Shown here piece after piece: positions 8,534 to 16,896 of a stretch of DNA of 29,505 nt (positions are counted from its first letter, which is position 1; the number at the start of each line of letters is the position of its first letter). Under the pieces are notes generated by a model that searched no databases, was not told the origin of the DNA, and worked only from the letters and a program-made list of their open reading frames with translations. Source of the DNA: an uncultured Eubacteriales bacterium (lineage in GTDB: Bacteria > Bacillota > Clostridia > Lachnospirales > Lachnospiraceae); assembly GCA_900549105.1 (NCBI GenBank), contig URND01000026.1:1-29505 (forward strand), written 5' to 3'. The position numbers and the translations under genes were made by a program.

Positions 8534-9035
8534 GGTTCTTCTCCAAATCAATCAATCTCTGCTTCACATCCAGGCCTCCCGCATATCCAACCAACTGTCC
8601 GTTCGCTCCAATCACCCGATGGCACGGAATCACGATCATAATCGGATTATGATGATTTGCCATGCCGACTGCTCTGGCCGCTGTCGGCTTGCCAACCGCC
8701 TTTGCGATATCTCCATAGGTACGTGTCTCGCCATAGGGAATTTCCTGCAGCTCATTCCACACACTTTGAAAAAAAGCCGTTCCATCCGGCTTCAGCGGCA
8801 AATCAAAGCTTTTTCTCACCCCTGCAAAATATTCCCGGAGCTGGCGTTCCGCCTCAGCCAATATCTCTGTTTTTTCTGTTGCCGCTCCAACATAAGTTTC
8901 CGCCGCCTTAATAATTTTCCCCTCTGAATTCAGCTTCGCCGCCGGCACATCTGCCAATGAAATTTCCTTGATAAATCCGCCGTCTTCAACCAGCCGGAGC
9001 TTTCCAATCGGCGAAGCCATAAAATACTGATACAT
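8523..9035 (-). CDS. ogt: Methylated-DNA--protein-cysteine methyltransferase (O6-alkylguanine repair)
   Basis: The protein transfers methyl groups from O6-methylguanine to its own cysteine and is consumed in the process. The 170-residue product has the active site IPCHRV (C138) and the surrounding family text SVWNELQEIPYGETRTYGDIAKAVG, ARAVGMANHHNPIMIVIPCHRVIGANGQLVGYAGGL and KQRLIDLE. The N-terminal 75 residues form the non-catalytic domain. GGAGG lies about 11 nt before the ATG, slightly far. It is the first gene after a good promoter at 9090-9119 and overlaps alkD, so it leads the operon that runs on to hemL. Confidence 0.95.
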   Translation of the reverse strand: MYQYFMASPIGKLRLVEDGGFIKEISLADVPAAKLNSEGKIIKAAETYVGAATEKTEILAEAERQLREYFAGVRKSFDLPLKPDGTAFFQSVWNELQEIPYGETRTYGDIAKAVGKPTAARAVGMANHHNPIMIVIPCHRVIGANGQLVGYAGGLDVKQRLIDLEKNHGC

Positions 9036-9089
9036 TCTGCCACATACCTCCTCTGCCCGTAAATCAGTCCATTATTTCCAATTATTCTA

Positions 9090-9119
9090 AGTATACAACA
9101 GGTTCCCATAACTGTCCAA
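9090..9119 (-). promoter_or_regulatory. Predicted sigma-A promoter of the ogt-alkD-tetrapyrrole operon
   Basis: On the minus strand TTGGAC and TATACT are separated by 18 nt, both close to consensus. The -10 lies about 55 nt upstream of the ogt start, and no other gene lies between. The -35 box is about 10 nt from the terminator of the neighbouring operon, so the two transcription units are clearly separated. Confidence 0.7.
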
Positions 9120-9129
9120 TAAAATAGTA

Positions 9130-9162
9130 AAATCCCCGTAATGGTGCAGATTACGGGGATTT
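9130..9162 (-). terminator. Terminator of the lactate/propionate operon
   Basis: A perfect 13-bp stem, AAATCCCCGTAAT pairing with ATTACGGGGATTT, has a 7-nt loop. On the minus strand it is followed by TTTTACTATTTTATT and starts about 60 nt after the CoA-transferase stop. Almost the same stem closes the divergent regulator gene at 18894-18928. Confidence 0.85.
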
Positions 9163-9220
9163 CAGTTGATTTAAGGAAGCTCATTTATTAAATTTTGTTT
9201 ATCCTATTCTCCAAGCCATT

Positions 9221-10792
9221 TTACTCGTCTAAATTCAGGTTCATTAATGCGTCTTTAAAGATGCGTTCATCCATTAACCGGATATCATCCATAATTGGAG
9301 TAAATTCCATTTTATCGAGAATATCTTTTTGGAGGTCTACACCCGGAGCAATCTCAATGAGTTGTAATCCTCTCGGAACCCTCTTGAACACAGCCCTCTC
9401 TGTAATGTAATAAGCCGGCTGGCCGGTTTCCATACCGTAATCTCCCGAGTAGGTAATCTGTTCCACAGCCTTTTTAAATTTAATTCCCGGCGCGTCCTCA
9501 AGAATATGAAGCTCGCCGTCCTTAATCTCATATTTTATTTTTCCGGCAGTAAAGGTCCCGCAAAATCCCACGGCCTTTGCATTCTGAGTGATGTTGATAA
9601 ATCCGCCCGGGCCAACTACACGGCCGCCAAATTTTGAAACATTGACGTTGCCCTTTTCATCAACTTCTGCCAGTCCCAAAAAGGCCAAATCCAAACCGCC
9701 GCCGTCATAAAAATCAAAATTATCCGGCTGTTTCATAATTGCTTCCGGATTCACCGTTCCGCCAATGCCGACACCGCCGGTCGGAACGCCGCCCAGAACA
9801 CCGGATTCGATGGAAAGGGTAATCTGGTCAGATATTCCTTCTTCACCGGCAACCGCCGCAACGGCATCCGGCACACCGATTCCAAGATTCACCACATTGC
9901 CTTTTTTCATCAGCATAGCTCCCCGGCGCCCGCAGATTTTACGTAAATTTAATTCCATAGGCTGAATGGCTTCCACCGGAATCCGGATTTCCCCCGTAAG
10001 CTCCGGCCGATATCCCGGTTCCAGGAAAGACTGCCAATGATGCTCCGGCTTGGATTCAACGATATAATCCACGAAAATCGACGGAATTTTGATATCTTTC
10101 ACCGGAAGAACGCCCTTGCTGACCAGTTTTTCCACCTGGAAAATAACAATGCCTCCGTTATTTTTCGTTGCCATGGCCATTTCCAACTGGTCGCCATGGA
10201 CAGCCTCTTTAACAAGGGATATATTCCCGTCCTCATCGGCATAGGTGCCGCGAAGGAAACAAATATCCAATGGAACAGCCTTATAAAACAAATATTCTTT
10301 GCCGTCAAGCTCAATCAGCTCGACAACCTCATGTCCCGAATCAATCGCCGCCTGATTTCCTTTACAGCCCTCAACTCTCGGGTCCGCATAGGTTTTAAGT
10401 CCTACATGGGTAATCAATCCCGGTTTCTTTCCTGCCGCAGCTCTCAGCAGGTGACTGCATACCCCCTGCGGAATAATAAAACATTCCGCCTTATTGTCTG
10501 CGCACAGCTTTCGAAACCGGGGCGCCAGTCCCACATGGCCGCAGACCGCACGCTTAACAAGTCCTTCATACCCCAAGTGGCTTAAACCTTTATCACCGCT
10601 GTCTCCGATACCCGGAGAAAAAAATACGCTTAAGTCTTTAGGCTCCTTCTTTTCAATATATCTGTTTTCAATGGCAATCAGCAATTCCTCAGGCGTACCA
10701 AATCCTACAAAACCGCCGACGCCTACAGACATTTCATCCTGCAGCATGGACGCTGCTGCCTCCGCTGTAATCAATTTAACCATCCGTTTCAC
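9221..10792 (-). CDS. pct: Propionate CoA-transferase (class I)
   Basis: The enzyme moves CoA from propionyl-CoA or acetyl-CoA to lactate, giving lactoyl-CoA for dehydration and releasing propionate or acetate. The 523-residue length matches clostridial Pct, a single chain holding both alpha and beta halves. The catalytic glutamate is in SIESGVLGGVPTGG (E329), followed by YDGGGLDLAFLGLAEVDEKGNVNVSKFGGRVVGPGGFINITQNAK, the oxyanion/CoA region of this family. GTG at 10792 directly after GAGGAGAT is used here; the ATG three codons inside (10783) is also possible. It is the last gene of the operon, separated from the permease by a structured 150-nt gap. A broader short-chain acyl specificity is likely. 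Confidence 0.92.
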   Translation of the reverse strand: MKRMVKLITAEAAASMLQDEMSVGVGGFVGFGTPEELLIAIENRYIEKKEPKDLSVFFSPGIGDSGDKGLSHLGYEGLVKRAVCGHVGLAPRFRKLCADNKAECFIIPQGVCSHLLRAAAGKKPGLITHVGLKTYADPRVEGCKGNQAAIDSGHEVVELIELDGKEYLFYKAVPLDICFLRGTYADEDGNISLVKEAVHGDQLEMAMATKNNGGIVIFQVEKLVSKGVLPVKDIKIPSIFVDYIVESKPEHHWQSFLEPGYRPELTGEIRIPVEAIQPMELNLRKICGRRGAMLMKKGNVVNLGIGVPDAVAAVAGEEGISDQITLSIESGVLGGVPTGGVGIGGTVNPEAIMKQPDNFDFYDGGGLDLAFLGLAEVDEKGNVNVSKFGGRVVGPGGFINITQNAKAVGFCGTFTAGKIKYEIKDGELHILEDAPGIKFKKAVEQITYSGDYGMETGQPAYYITERAVFKRVPRGLQLIEIAPGVDLQKDILDKMEFTPIMDDIRLMDERIFKDALMNLNLDE

Positions 10793-10812
10793 ATCTCCTC
10801 TCTGAAAAAGAT

Positions 10813-10919
10813 AACTCCCAGGTCTTTTGACAACACATTTCAGGGTGCGACTATACCTTGTTTATTTCATTTATCAGTAAAGCTTGTTGCGGTGTTTATG
10901 TCTTTCTCCCCTGGGAGTT
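10813..10919 (-). ncRNA. Long-range stem structure in the permease/CoA-transferase gap (possible cis-regulatory RNA)
   Basis: The gap between permease and CoA-transferase is enclosed by a perfect 10-bp pair, AACTCCCAGG (10813-10822) with CCTGGGAGTT (10910-10919), 87 nt apart. Inside it GACAACAC (10829-10836) pairs with GTGT (10892-10895) and TGTC (10899-10902), leaving a 3-nt bulge, with small internal loops between the two stems. In the minus-strand transcript the closing arm is followed by TATCTTTTT, about 20 nt before the CoA-transferase start. It could be an attenuator, an RNA-processing site or a mRNA-stabilising structure. I do not recognise it as a known riboswitch. Only the pairing is observed. 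Confidence 0.45.
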
Positions 10920-10941
10920 TTCCATTTATCTTAACAGGCTA

Positions 10942-12612
10942 TTATAAAGGGAAAGGGTTCACGCCCATCATAATCGCTCCGCCAAGAATCAACACTGTCA
11001 ATGCACAGTAAATAAGCATCGGAACCACATTCGAACGAATCAGCCGTCCCTCAGCGCCGATTGTTCCGCAGGTTGTACAGGCTGCAACAATATTATTAAC
11101 ACAGGTCATATTACCCATAGCGCCGCCGGATACCTGCATTGCGATAATCAGAAGCTCAGGCAGGGCCAAAATGGTTGCCGTCTCATACTGCAGCGAAGAA
11201 AATAATGTCGTTGACACAGTTGCCGAACCGGAAATAAATGCACCAAGTACACCAATCAGAGGCGCTACGACAATATAGCCTTTGCCGACAAGAGCTGCCA
11301 AACCTCTGGCCATTTCAATCAGCATACTGTTTAATCCGCTTGCATTTACATTTGAGAAACGGAATAACTGTACCATAGCGATACCAAACAACAGGGCAAT
11401 CGCCGCTCCGCTGACCATTCGGCCCGTTTCCTTCCATGCCGCCTTTATCTGTTCGCCTTTCATTTTATGTAATGGAATAATAAGCAGGGCTACAATTGTA
11501 AACGGCAGAATTCCCGGGCTCCACGCCCACTTGAATGTCCAGTCAACGCCGGATACGCCAAGAATATTTTTAAGGCTTATAGCCCACGGAAGCGTTCCGA
11601 CATTCATGACACTCTGAAGGGCAACACGGGTAATCACAAGTACAATAGCTATAATCCCGTATGGAAGCCAGGCCATGATTGGCGACATGGTAGCCTCGCC
11701 CTTCATCGTTTCATCTTCCTTCACTTCTGCCACCGATTTCCAATAAGGTTCCCATTCGGATGGGGCGCGGAATTCAAATCGGTTTTTCGGAATAAGAATT
11801 CCTTTCTTTGCCATAAAAATCGTGCCGAGCATACCAATTGGCGCTGCCAGCAGTGACGGCAAATCTGTTCCCAGGAAAGTTGCAATCAATAAATACGGAA
11901 TATCAAAAATCAATGCGGCGACAATAATGAACGGCAAACATTCAACTGCCGGTTTAATAGATTTTGTTTTTCCGTAAATTTTACACATCATAGCCATGGC
12001 TACAAAAATGATAATCGGAGCAATGATGGCATTTGGTATCGCCACCCATTTTGCCAGCACAAGCTTGAATGCCTCCGGGTCCGCACCTCTGTCCGAAATC
12101 ATCCCGGAAATAAGATTCATCGCTGTATTTGGCGGCAGACCTACGGCGCCAAAATTAACAGGAACACTGTTGTATATCAGAGCAACCATCGCCGCACATA
12201 ATGGCGGAAAGCCCAGACTTATCAATAGTGGAGCAGCCAGGGCTGCCGGAGTCCCGTAGCCGGCAGCGCCTTCAATAAATGCTCCAAACATAAACCCGAT
12301 AATAACAGCCTGGATTCTCGGGTCATCACTAATTGTCGTAAACATATTATTGATAACCTTCATTGCCCCGGAATGTTTTAAAGTGTTCATGATAAGAATT
12401 GCGCCGAAGATAACGGCCAATGTATCCAGAGAATTTAAAAATCCGGAAACGGTATAAGCGCCTACAGTAAGCATGTCCATTTTCCATACTGCCAGTGAAA
12501 GAACGGCTGTGATCAGCCACGCCAAAGGCAGCGCCCGCTTTGCAGGCCAGTTAAAACCGGCCATCACAACAACTGTAAAAATAATTGGTATAAAAGCAAT
12601 AAGTGCATACAT
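10942..12612 (-). CDS. lctP: L-lactate permease (LctP/LldP family)
   Basis: This integral membrane transporter imports lactate with a proton or cation. The 556-residue product is hydrophobic throughout, with about 12-14 membrane segments. Family text includes FGAFIEGAAGYGTPAALAAPLLISLG, VPVNFGAVGLPPNT, GVLGAFISGSATVSTTLFSSLQ and SGGAMGNMTCVNNIVAACTTCG. A hydrophilic loop (PSEWEPYWKSVAEVKEDE) lies near the middle. GGAGG is 8 nt upstream of the ATG. It follows the dehydratase beta gene by 38 nt. Its place among lactoyl-CoA dehydratase genes is the strongest sign that lactate is the substrate of this pathway. Confidence 0.93.
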   Translation of the reverse strand: MYALIAFIPIIFTVVVMAGFNWPAKRALPLAWLITAVLSLAVWKMDMLTVGAYTVSGFLNSLDTLAVIFGAILIMNTLKHSGAMKVINNMFTTISDDPRIQAVIIGFMFGAFIEGAAGYGTPAALAAPLLISLGFPPLCAAMVALIYNSVPVNFGAVGLPPNTAMNLISGMISDRGADPEAFKLVLAKWVAIPNAIIAPIIIFVAMAMMCKIYGKTKSIKPAVECLPFIIVAALIFDIPYLLIATFLGTDLPSLLAAPIGMLGTIFMAKKGILIPKNRFEFRAPSEWEPYWKSVAEVKEDETMKGEATMSPIMAWLPYGIIAIVLVITRVALQSVMNVGTLPWAISLKNILGVSGVDWTFKWAWSPGILPFTIVALLIIPLHKMKGEQIKAAWKETGRMVSGAAIALLFGIAMVQLFRFSNVNASGLNSMLIEMARGLAALVGKGYIVVAPLIGVLGAFISGSATVSTTLFSSLQYETATILALPELLIIAMQVSGGAMGNMTCVNNIVAACTTCGTIGAEGRLIRSNVVPMLIYCALTVLILGGAIMMGVNPFPL

Positions 12613-12650
12613 ATGTAAATCCTCCCCTCAATACATATTTAATTATGGAT

Positions 12651-13778
12651 TTACAGAATTTCAGCAAATGTCTGAACCCGGGTTTTTACCTGTTCAAAGG
12701 CAGTGGATTCCTGGTCTATCTCGATAAAGAGACTCCGAATTCCCTCCGGCTCAAATTCCTGAAGAAGAATCGGATAGTCAAATTCTTCCGGGTCACAGAA
12801 TTTCATCATACAGACAATAACTGCATCTGCGTCATATTTTTTCACGGCATCAATAATAATTTTTCCTTTTGGTTTAAATTCATCGGTGGCAAGGGAACAG
12901 CCGTCAAAGTTATTCCAAGCCTTGGCCAGCGCCATCAGCGGGTCCGCATCCTTCGGAACATCCTGCCGGAACTGGCGGGATTCCTGTGCCAGGTCATCAG
13001 CCACGATCGCAAAACCATTTTCCTCAAAAATATCCAATATCTCATACGGCTCGGCCATAATGCCGGTAAGTATAATTTTCTTTCCGTTAAATTCCGGCTT
13101 TGGTTCAGCCTGTAAAGCCTCAATTAATTCTTTAAGCAGCGCCGTATGTCTGGATTTTTCCATAAACCACCGGGCTTTAATCACCGCATGCCGTTCGGAC
13201 GGCCTGATTCTTCCCGCATATTCCGCAGCAAGGTCACAAAAATCACGGCAGGCCTGACGGTTTTCGTTATAAATATCGATGCTTCGCTGCAAATCCTTTG
13301 TTGTAATCGTCACACCGAGAATATTTTCAAGCTTTTCCTTAACAATTTCATACTCTTCCCGGCAGAAAACATTAGCCACTGCGTAAGCGTCTTTTCGATT
13401 TTGAGGATGGGTGAATACGATTGCCGGCGCTTTTCCCTGCCATTTCTGACTCATACATTTTAACGTATCGCAAGGCACAGAAAAGATAACGGCTTCTAAA
13501 TCATCATAGGCGCCTTCTGCCATAAGCTCAGTAACCGACTGCATGATGGAACATGCAAAAGGCGGCCAGTATGTACGGGCTTTGGAAATTGTTTTTTTCT
13601 GCGTTCCCCACATTCCCATAGGCAAATAGCCCGCCGCATGTACGATTTCCTCCGGACAATATACCGGCATAACGCCTACAGCGCCTTTTCCGGTTTCTTT
13701 TTTATAATCCTCCATAGCTTTTTTCGGATTATCTGCTATTGCTCTGAATTCTCTGATAATATCATCAACTGCTCTCAT
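12651..13778 (-). CDS. lcdB: Lactoyl-CoA dehydratase, beta subunit (HgdB/FldC-like)
   Basis: This is one of two iron-sulfur subunits of a radical 2-hydroxyacyl-CoA dehydratase that would convert (R)-lactoyl-CoA to acryloyl-CoA. At 375 residues it has family length. Strong family text includes NPKKAMEDYKKETGKGAVG, PEEIVHAAGYLPMGMWG, KARTYWPPFACSIMQ, FSVPCDTLKCMSQKW, VFTHPQNR, DDLAQESRQFR and VCMMKFCDPEEFDYP. Candidate [4Fe-4S] ligands are C76, C103 or C108, and C328. The sequence resembles Anaerotignum (Clostridium) propionicum LcdB from memory, and the neighbouring lactate permease and class I CoA-transferase argue for lactate. 2-Hydroxyisocaproyl- or phenyllactyl-CoA dehydratases remain possible but usually have a class III CoA-transferase beside them. 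It starts 15 nt after lcdA, with GGGAGG as ribosome site. Confidence 0.88.
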   Translation of the reverse strand: MRAVDDIIREFRAIADNPKKAMEDYKKETGKGAVGVMPVYCPEEIVHAAGYLPMGMWGTQKKTISKARTYWPPFACSIMQSVTELMAEGAYDDLEAVIFSVPCDTLKCMSQKWQGKAPAIVFTHPQNRKDAYAVANVFCREEYEIVKEKLENILGVTITTKDLQRSIDIYNENRQACRDFCDLAAEYAGRIRPSERHAVIKARWFMEKSRHTALLKELIEALQAEPKPEFNGKKIILTGIMAEPYEILDIFEENGFAIVADDLAQESRQFRQDVPKDADPLMALAKAWNNFDGCSLATDEFKPKGKIIIDAVKKYDADAVIVCMMKFCDPEEFDYPILLQEFEPEGIRSLFIEIDQESTAFEQVKTRVQTFAEIL

Positions 13779-13793
13779 ATTTCATTCCTCCCT

Positions 13794-15059
13794 CTACTGG
13801 TTTTTCTGGCTGTTCATCATCTCAGACAATGCCTGTATACGCGTCTCAAACTGGGCCGGCGCAAATACACGAGGGTCGGTTTGGTCGCCATCAAAACTGA
13901 CAAACGGAGCCTTTTTCTTTGTATTAATAAACTCAGCGCCCTCACCATTCAGGAAAGCCATAATCTTGCAGCTTCGATTTGTGTGAAGAATAATGCCGTC
14001 ACTCCTGGAATTATCCACAACTTTGTAAAATTCCTCATACCGATGCGGCGCTCCGCAATTCAGATAAACTTTAGAGTAGGTTTCAGCCATGGACATCATA
14101 TCGCCAGGAATATATTCAAAATCCCACATGCCCGGATATGCGGAACCGGTCATCAGGGCTCCTTCATTTTTGAGGCCCTTAAAGGTTGTCCCCAGATACG
14201 GCCACACGGCAATGCCTTCCCATGTTACCCGGTTCTTTTCGTTTTCAGCCGCACCAAATGCATATTTTCCGTTCTTATCATTCTCTTCCAGTTCATCCGC
14301 AAATTTTTTCAGGACAATTTCCGAATATTTTTTTGAACGGCAGGTTACCGGCATAGCCATGTAATTAAATAAATCAAAACCGTTTAATGGCGACGGTTTT
14401 CTGAATGCATAGGATGCAACCCGATTCCACTGATAAATCGACCGCTGTGTCTGAACCTGGGCTGCCAGGAATTTATCATAATCAAACTGCCGTCCGCAAA
14501 TTTTTTCAAGCTTTGCGATAACTGCCTGGAACTGGCCAACCATATATTCCTTATTGTGTCTCGGAACCGGCATGGTGTGGTTGAACGGCGCATCGATAAT
14601 AATACAAGGGATATCCAGTTCACGGGCCAGATTTTCGTACCATTTAAGCAGCGTATTGCAAATATTATTGCAGGTGAGGACAAAATCCGGCAGCGGTACT
14701 CTGGCCGCCTTGGAATTTGCCAGTTTCTCTGAAGTCACACCGGTCAGAGCCTCCTGCTTGAGCATTTCCATGTAGCCGATATTTGTCCGAGCATAGGAAC
14801 AGATATCGATGTTGTAACCTTTCTGGTCTGCAATTTCCAGACAGTCCATGGATGAACGTCTTGCACCGCAGCCGGCCGAATGGGTTTCCGGATAAACCAT
14901 TGAAACATCCATAGCCTCACAAAATTCAGAAGGACACAATGCTGCCGACCAGCAAACCAGCCTTCCCTCACTATGGGCATTTCTGGCTTCTTCATCCAGC
15001 TTTTCCTGATAATATGCCAATAACTCCTTAGCACTTGCTTCATTAATGTTAATTTCCAT
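13794..15059 (-). CDS. lcdA: Lactoyl-CoA dehydratase, alpha subunit (HgdA/FldB-like)
   Basis: Partner of the beta subunit in the radical dehydratase. The 421-residue product begins MEININEASAKELLAYY. Typical text includes GRLVCWSAALCPSEFCEAM, ETHSAGCGARRSSMDC, IDICSYARTNIGYM, LTCNNICNTLLKWYENLA, WEGIAVWPYLG, GSAYPGMWDFEY and ILHTNRSCKIMAFL. Candidate cluster ligands are C87, C130 or C134, and C364. The ATG at 15059 is chosen because GAGGG lies 7 nt upstream; an in-frame extension of 10 codons further up has no such site. It lies 37 nt after the activator gene. Which subunit is called alpha or beta follows the usual gene order and is a naming choice. Confidence 0.88.
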   Translation of the reverse strand: MEININEASAKELLAYYQEKLDEEARNAHSEGRLVCWSAALCPSEFCEAMDVSMVYPETHSAGCGARRSSMDCLEIADQKGYNIDICSYARTNIGYMEMLKQEALTGVTSEKLANSKAARVPLPDFVLTCNNICNTLLKWYENLARELDIPCIIIDAPFNHTMPVPRHNKEYMVGQFQAVIAKLEKICGRQFDYDKFLAAQVQTQRSIYQWNRVASYAFRKPSPLNGFDLFNYMAMPVTCRSKKYSEIVLKKFADELEENDKNGKYAFGAAENEKNRVTWEGIAVWPYLGTTFKGLKNEGALMTGSAYPGMWDFEYIPGDMMSMAETYSKVYLNCGAPHRYEEFYKVVDNSRSDGIILHTNRSCKIMAFLNGEGAEFINTKKKAPFVSFDGDQTDPRVFAPAQFETRIQALSEMMNSQKNQ

Positions 15060-15096
15060 CTTCTTACCCTCTTTCTCCAAAAATAGCACCTGCCTC

Positions 15097-15873
15097 CTAC
15101 TTTATCAGCAGCTCATAGGCTAAAAGTGCCGCTCCCAGCGCCCCGGTAATCTGCGGATTCGGAGCAACTGTAATCTTCTGCTGCAATTCTTTTTCAATGG
15201 CATCCACAACGCCCCCATCCTGGGCCACGCCGCCGCACATAATCACATCGTCCTTCACACCCACGCGATACACAAGGGAACAGGCTTTGCTTGCTATGGA
15301 CTGATGTACTCCGGCAATAATGTTTTCTTTAGACACGCCCTTTGACAACTGGGAAATAACCTCTGACTCCGCAAACACGGTACAGGTACTGCTGACTGAG
15401 GCCCATTTATCCGCCTTAAAATGGGCGCTCTCCATATCTGTTAAAGGTATTTCCAAAACTCTTGCCATGACATCCAGAAAACGACCGGTACCCGCGGCAC
15501 ATTTATCATTCATAACAAATTTCAAAATATTACCTTTGGCATCCAGTTGAATTGCCTTGGCATCCTGGCCGCCGATATCGATAATTGTCCGGGCTTTTGG
15601 AAGCAGATAATAAATGCCCTTCGCGTGACAGGTAATCTCGCTGATTTGTTTATCGGCATTTTCCACGGAAAACCGCCCATATCCGGTTGCCACAGTAAAA
15701 TCTATATCCTGAGGTTCTAAATCAATGTCTCTGAAAAGTTCCTCCATAACACGGCCCGGCCCTGAAGTTCCTGTTCCGGCCTGAATGACTGCGGATGCCG
15801 TCATTTCCGCGCCATCCCTTAAAATAACCGCCTTGCTGGATGCTGAACCAATGTCAATTCCCAAAGTTAGCAT
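15097..15873 (-). CDS. lcdC: 2-Hydroxyacyl-CoA dehydratase activator ATPase (HgdC/LcdC type)
   Basis: The activator ('archerase') is a homodimeric ASKHA-fold ATPase that injects one low-potential electron into the dehydratase, driven by ATP. The 258-residue product starts LGIDIGSASSKAVIL (phosphate loop) and has TIIDIGGQDAKAI, plus cysteines in NDKCAAGTGRF (C125) and SSTCTVFAES (C164). These match the two residues per monomer that hold the shared [4Fe-4S] cluster in HgdC. MCGGVAQDGGVV and TGALGAALLAYE complete the nucleotide fold. The start overlaps the etfA stop by 7 nt, so synthesis is coupled to etfA. An electron donor (ferredoxin or flavodoxin) is needed and is not encoded in this operon. 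Confidence 0.93.
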   Translation of the reverse strand: MLTLGIDIGSASSKAVILRDGAEMTASAVIQAGTGTSGPGRVMEELFRDIDLEPQDIDFTVATGYGRFSVENADKQISEITCHAKGIYYLLPKARTIIDIGGQDAKAIQLDAKGNILKFVMNDKCAAGTGRFLDVMARVLEIPLTDMESAHFKADKWASVSSTCTVFAESEVISQLSKGVSKENIIAGVHQSIASKACSLVYRVGVKDDVIMCGGVAQDGGVVDAIEKELQQKITVAPNPQITGALGAALLAYELLIK

Positions 15874-16874
15874 CCTGCTTCCTCCTTATACTTTCTGATC
15901 GCCGCAATTAATTTCGGAAGTATTGTGTTGACGTTTCCAACGATGCCGAGGTCAGCCACATCAAAAATCGGAGCCGTTTCATTTTTATTGATCGCCACGA
16001 TATATTCTGCACCTTCCATACCGGCCACATGCTGAATAGCGCCGGAAATACCACAGGCCAGATATAAATCCGGGCGAACGGTTTTCCCTGTCTGTCCAAC
16101 CTGACATTCATGGTCTATCCATCCCGAATCCACAGCGCTTCTCGATGCGGAAATCGCCCCGTCAAAAACTTCTGCCAGCGGTTTCAGCAATTCATAGAAA
16201 TTCTCTGCATTTCCCATGCCCCGGCCGCCGGAAACAAGAACTTTAGCTTCCGTGATATCCCCAATCTGACGTTCTTCCTTCAAAACTTCCAGAAGTTCGA
16301 CTGTCTGGTCCGCCTCGCTGAACTCAATATTCATTGACTCAATATCGCCCCGGCGCTGTCCATCCGTATCCAGCGCCTTCATAACGCCCGGGCGCACCGT
16401 AGCCATCTGCGGCCGATGCTCTTCACAGACAATCGTAGCCATAATATTTCCGCCAAAAGCCGGACGGGTCATCAACAGATTTCCGCTCTCTTCATCAATT
16501 TCCAGCCCTGTACAATCGGCTGTCAAACCTGTATGGATTCTCGCAGAAACCCTTGGGGCCAAATCCCGGCCAATCGCCGTCGCACCAAAAAGAAAAATCT
16601 CCGGGTCTTTCTCGCGAATAACCGCTGCCACCGCTTTGGCATAGGGTTCCGTTGTATACTCCGCCAGCATGGCATGTTCGATAACAACGACACCGTCTGC
16701 ACCGGCTTCTACCAGGTCTCCGGCCTTTTCTTTAATTTCATTTCCGAGAAGCACAGCAACTACCTTTTGATTTAAAGTATCTGCCAGTTCCCGCCCTTTA
16801 CCAATTAATTCCAGAGCTACTTTCTGAATATTTCCGTCTCTCTGCTCTGCAAATACATAAATATCTTTACTCAT
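15867..16874 (-). CDS. etfA: Electron transfer flavoprotein, alpha subunit
   Basis: EtfA carries the FAD that exchanges electrons with an acyl-CoA dehydrogenase. The 335-residue product starts MSKDIYVFAEQRDG and has an N-terminal nucleotide-like domain. The C-terminal FAD domain includes LVSGGRGMGNAENFYELLKPLAEVF, GASRSAVDSGWI-like text (ISASRSAVDSGWIDHECQVGQTGKTVRPDLYLACGISGAIQH) and VAINKNETAPIFDVADLGIVGN. It lies 22 nt downstream of etfB and overlaps lcdC. In acrylate-pathway organisms Etf works with an acyl-CoA dehydrogenase as acryloyl-CoA reductase, which fits this operon. Whether it is a bifurcating type cannot be decided from reading alone. Confidence 0.95.
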   Translation of the reverse strand: MSKDIYVFAEQRDGNIQKVALELIGKGRELADTLNQKVVAVLLGNEIKEKAGDLVEAGADGVVVIEHAMLAEYTTEPYAKAVAAVIREKDPEIFLFGATAIGRDLAPRVSARIHTGLTADCTGLEIDEESGNLLMTRPAFGGNIMATIVCEEHRPQMATVRPGVMKALDTDGQRRGDIESMNIEFSEADQTVELLEVLKEERQIGDITEAKVLVSGGRGMGNAENFYELLKPLAEVFDGAISASRSAVDSGWIDHECQVGQTGKTVRPDLYLACGISGAIQHVAGMEGAEYIVAINKNETAPIFDVADLGIVGNVNTILPKLIAAIRKYKEEAGC

Positions 16875-16896
16875 CAGACTTCCAATCCTCTCTACA

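Noticed and set aside
12651..15059. Phenyllactyl-CoA or 2-hydroxyisocaproyl-CoA dehydratase as alternative identity
   Set aside because: Those systems have class III CoA-transferases (FldA/HadA type) and amino-acid-linked neighbours; here there are a class I Pct and a lactate permease. It is kept only as a minor alternative.
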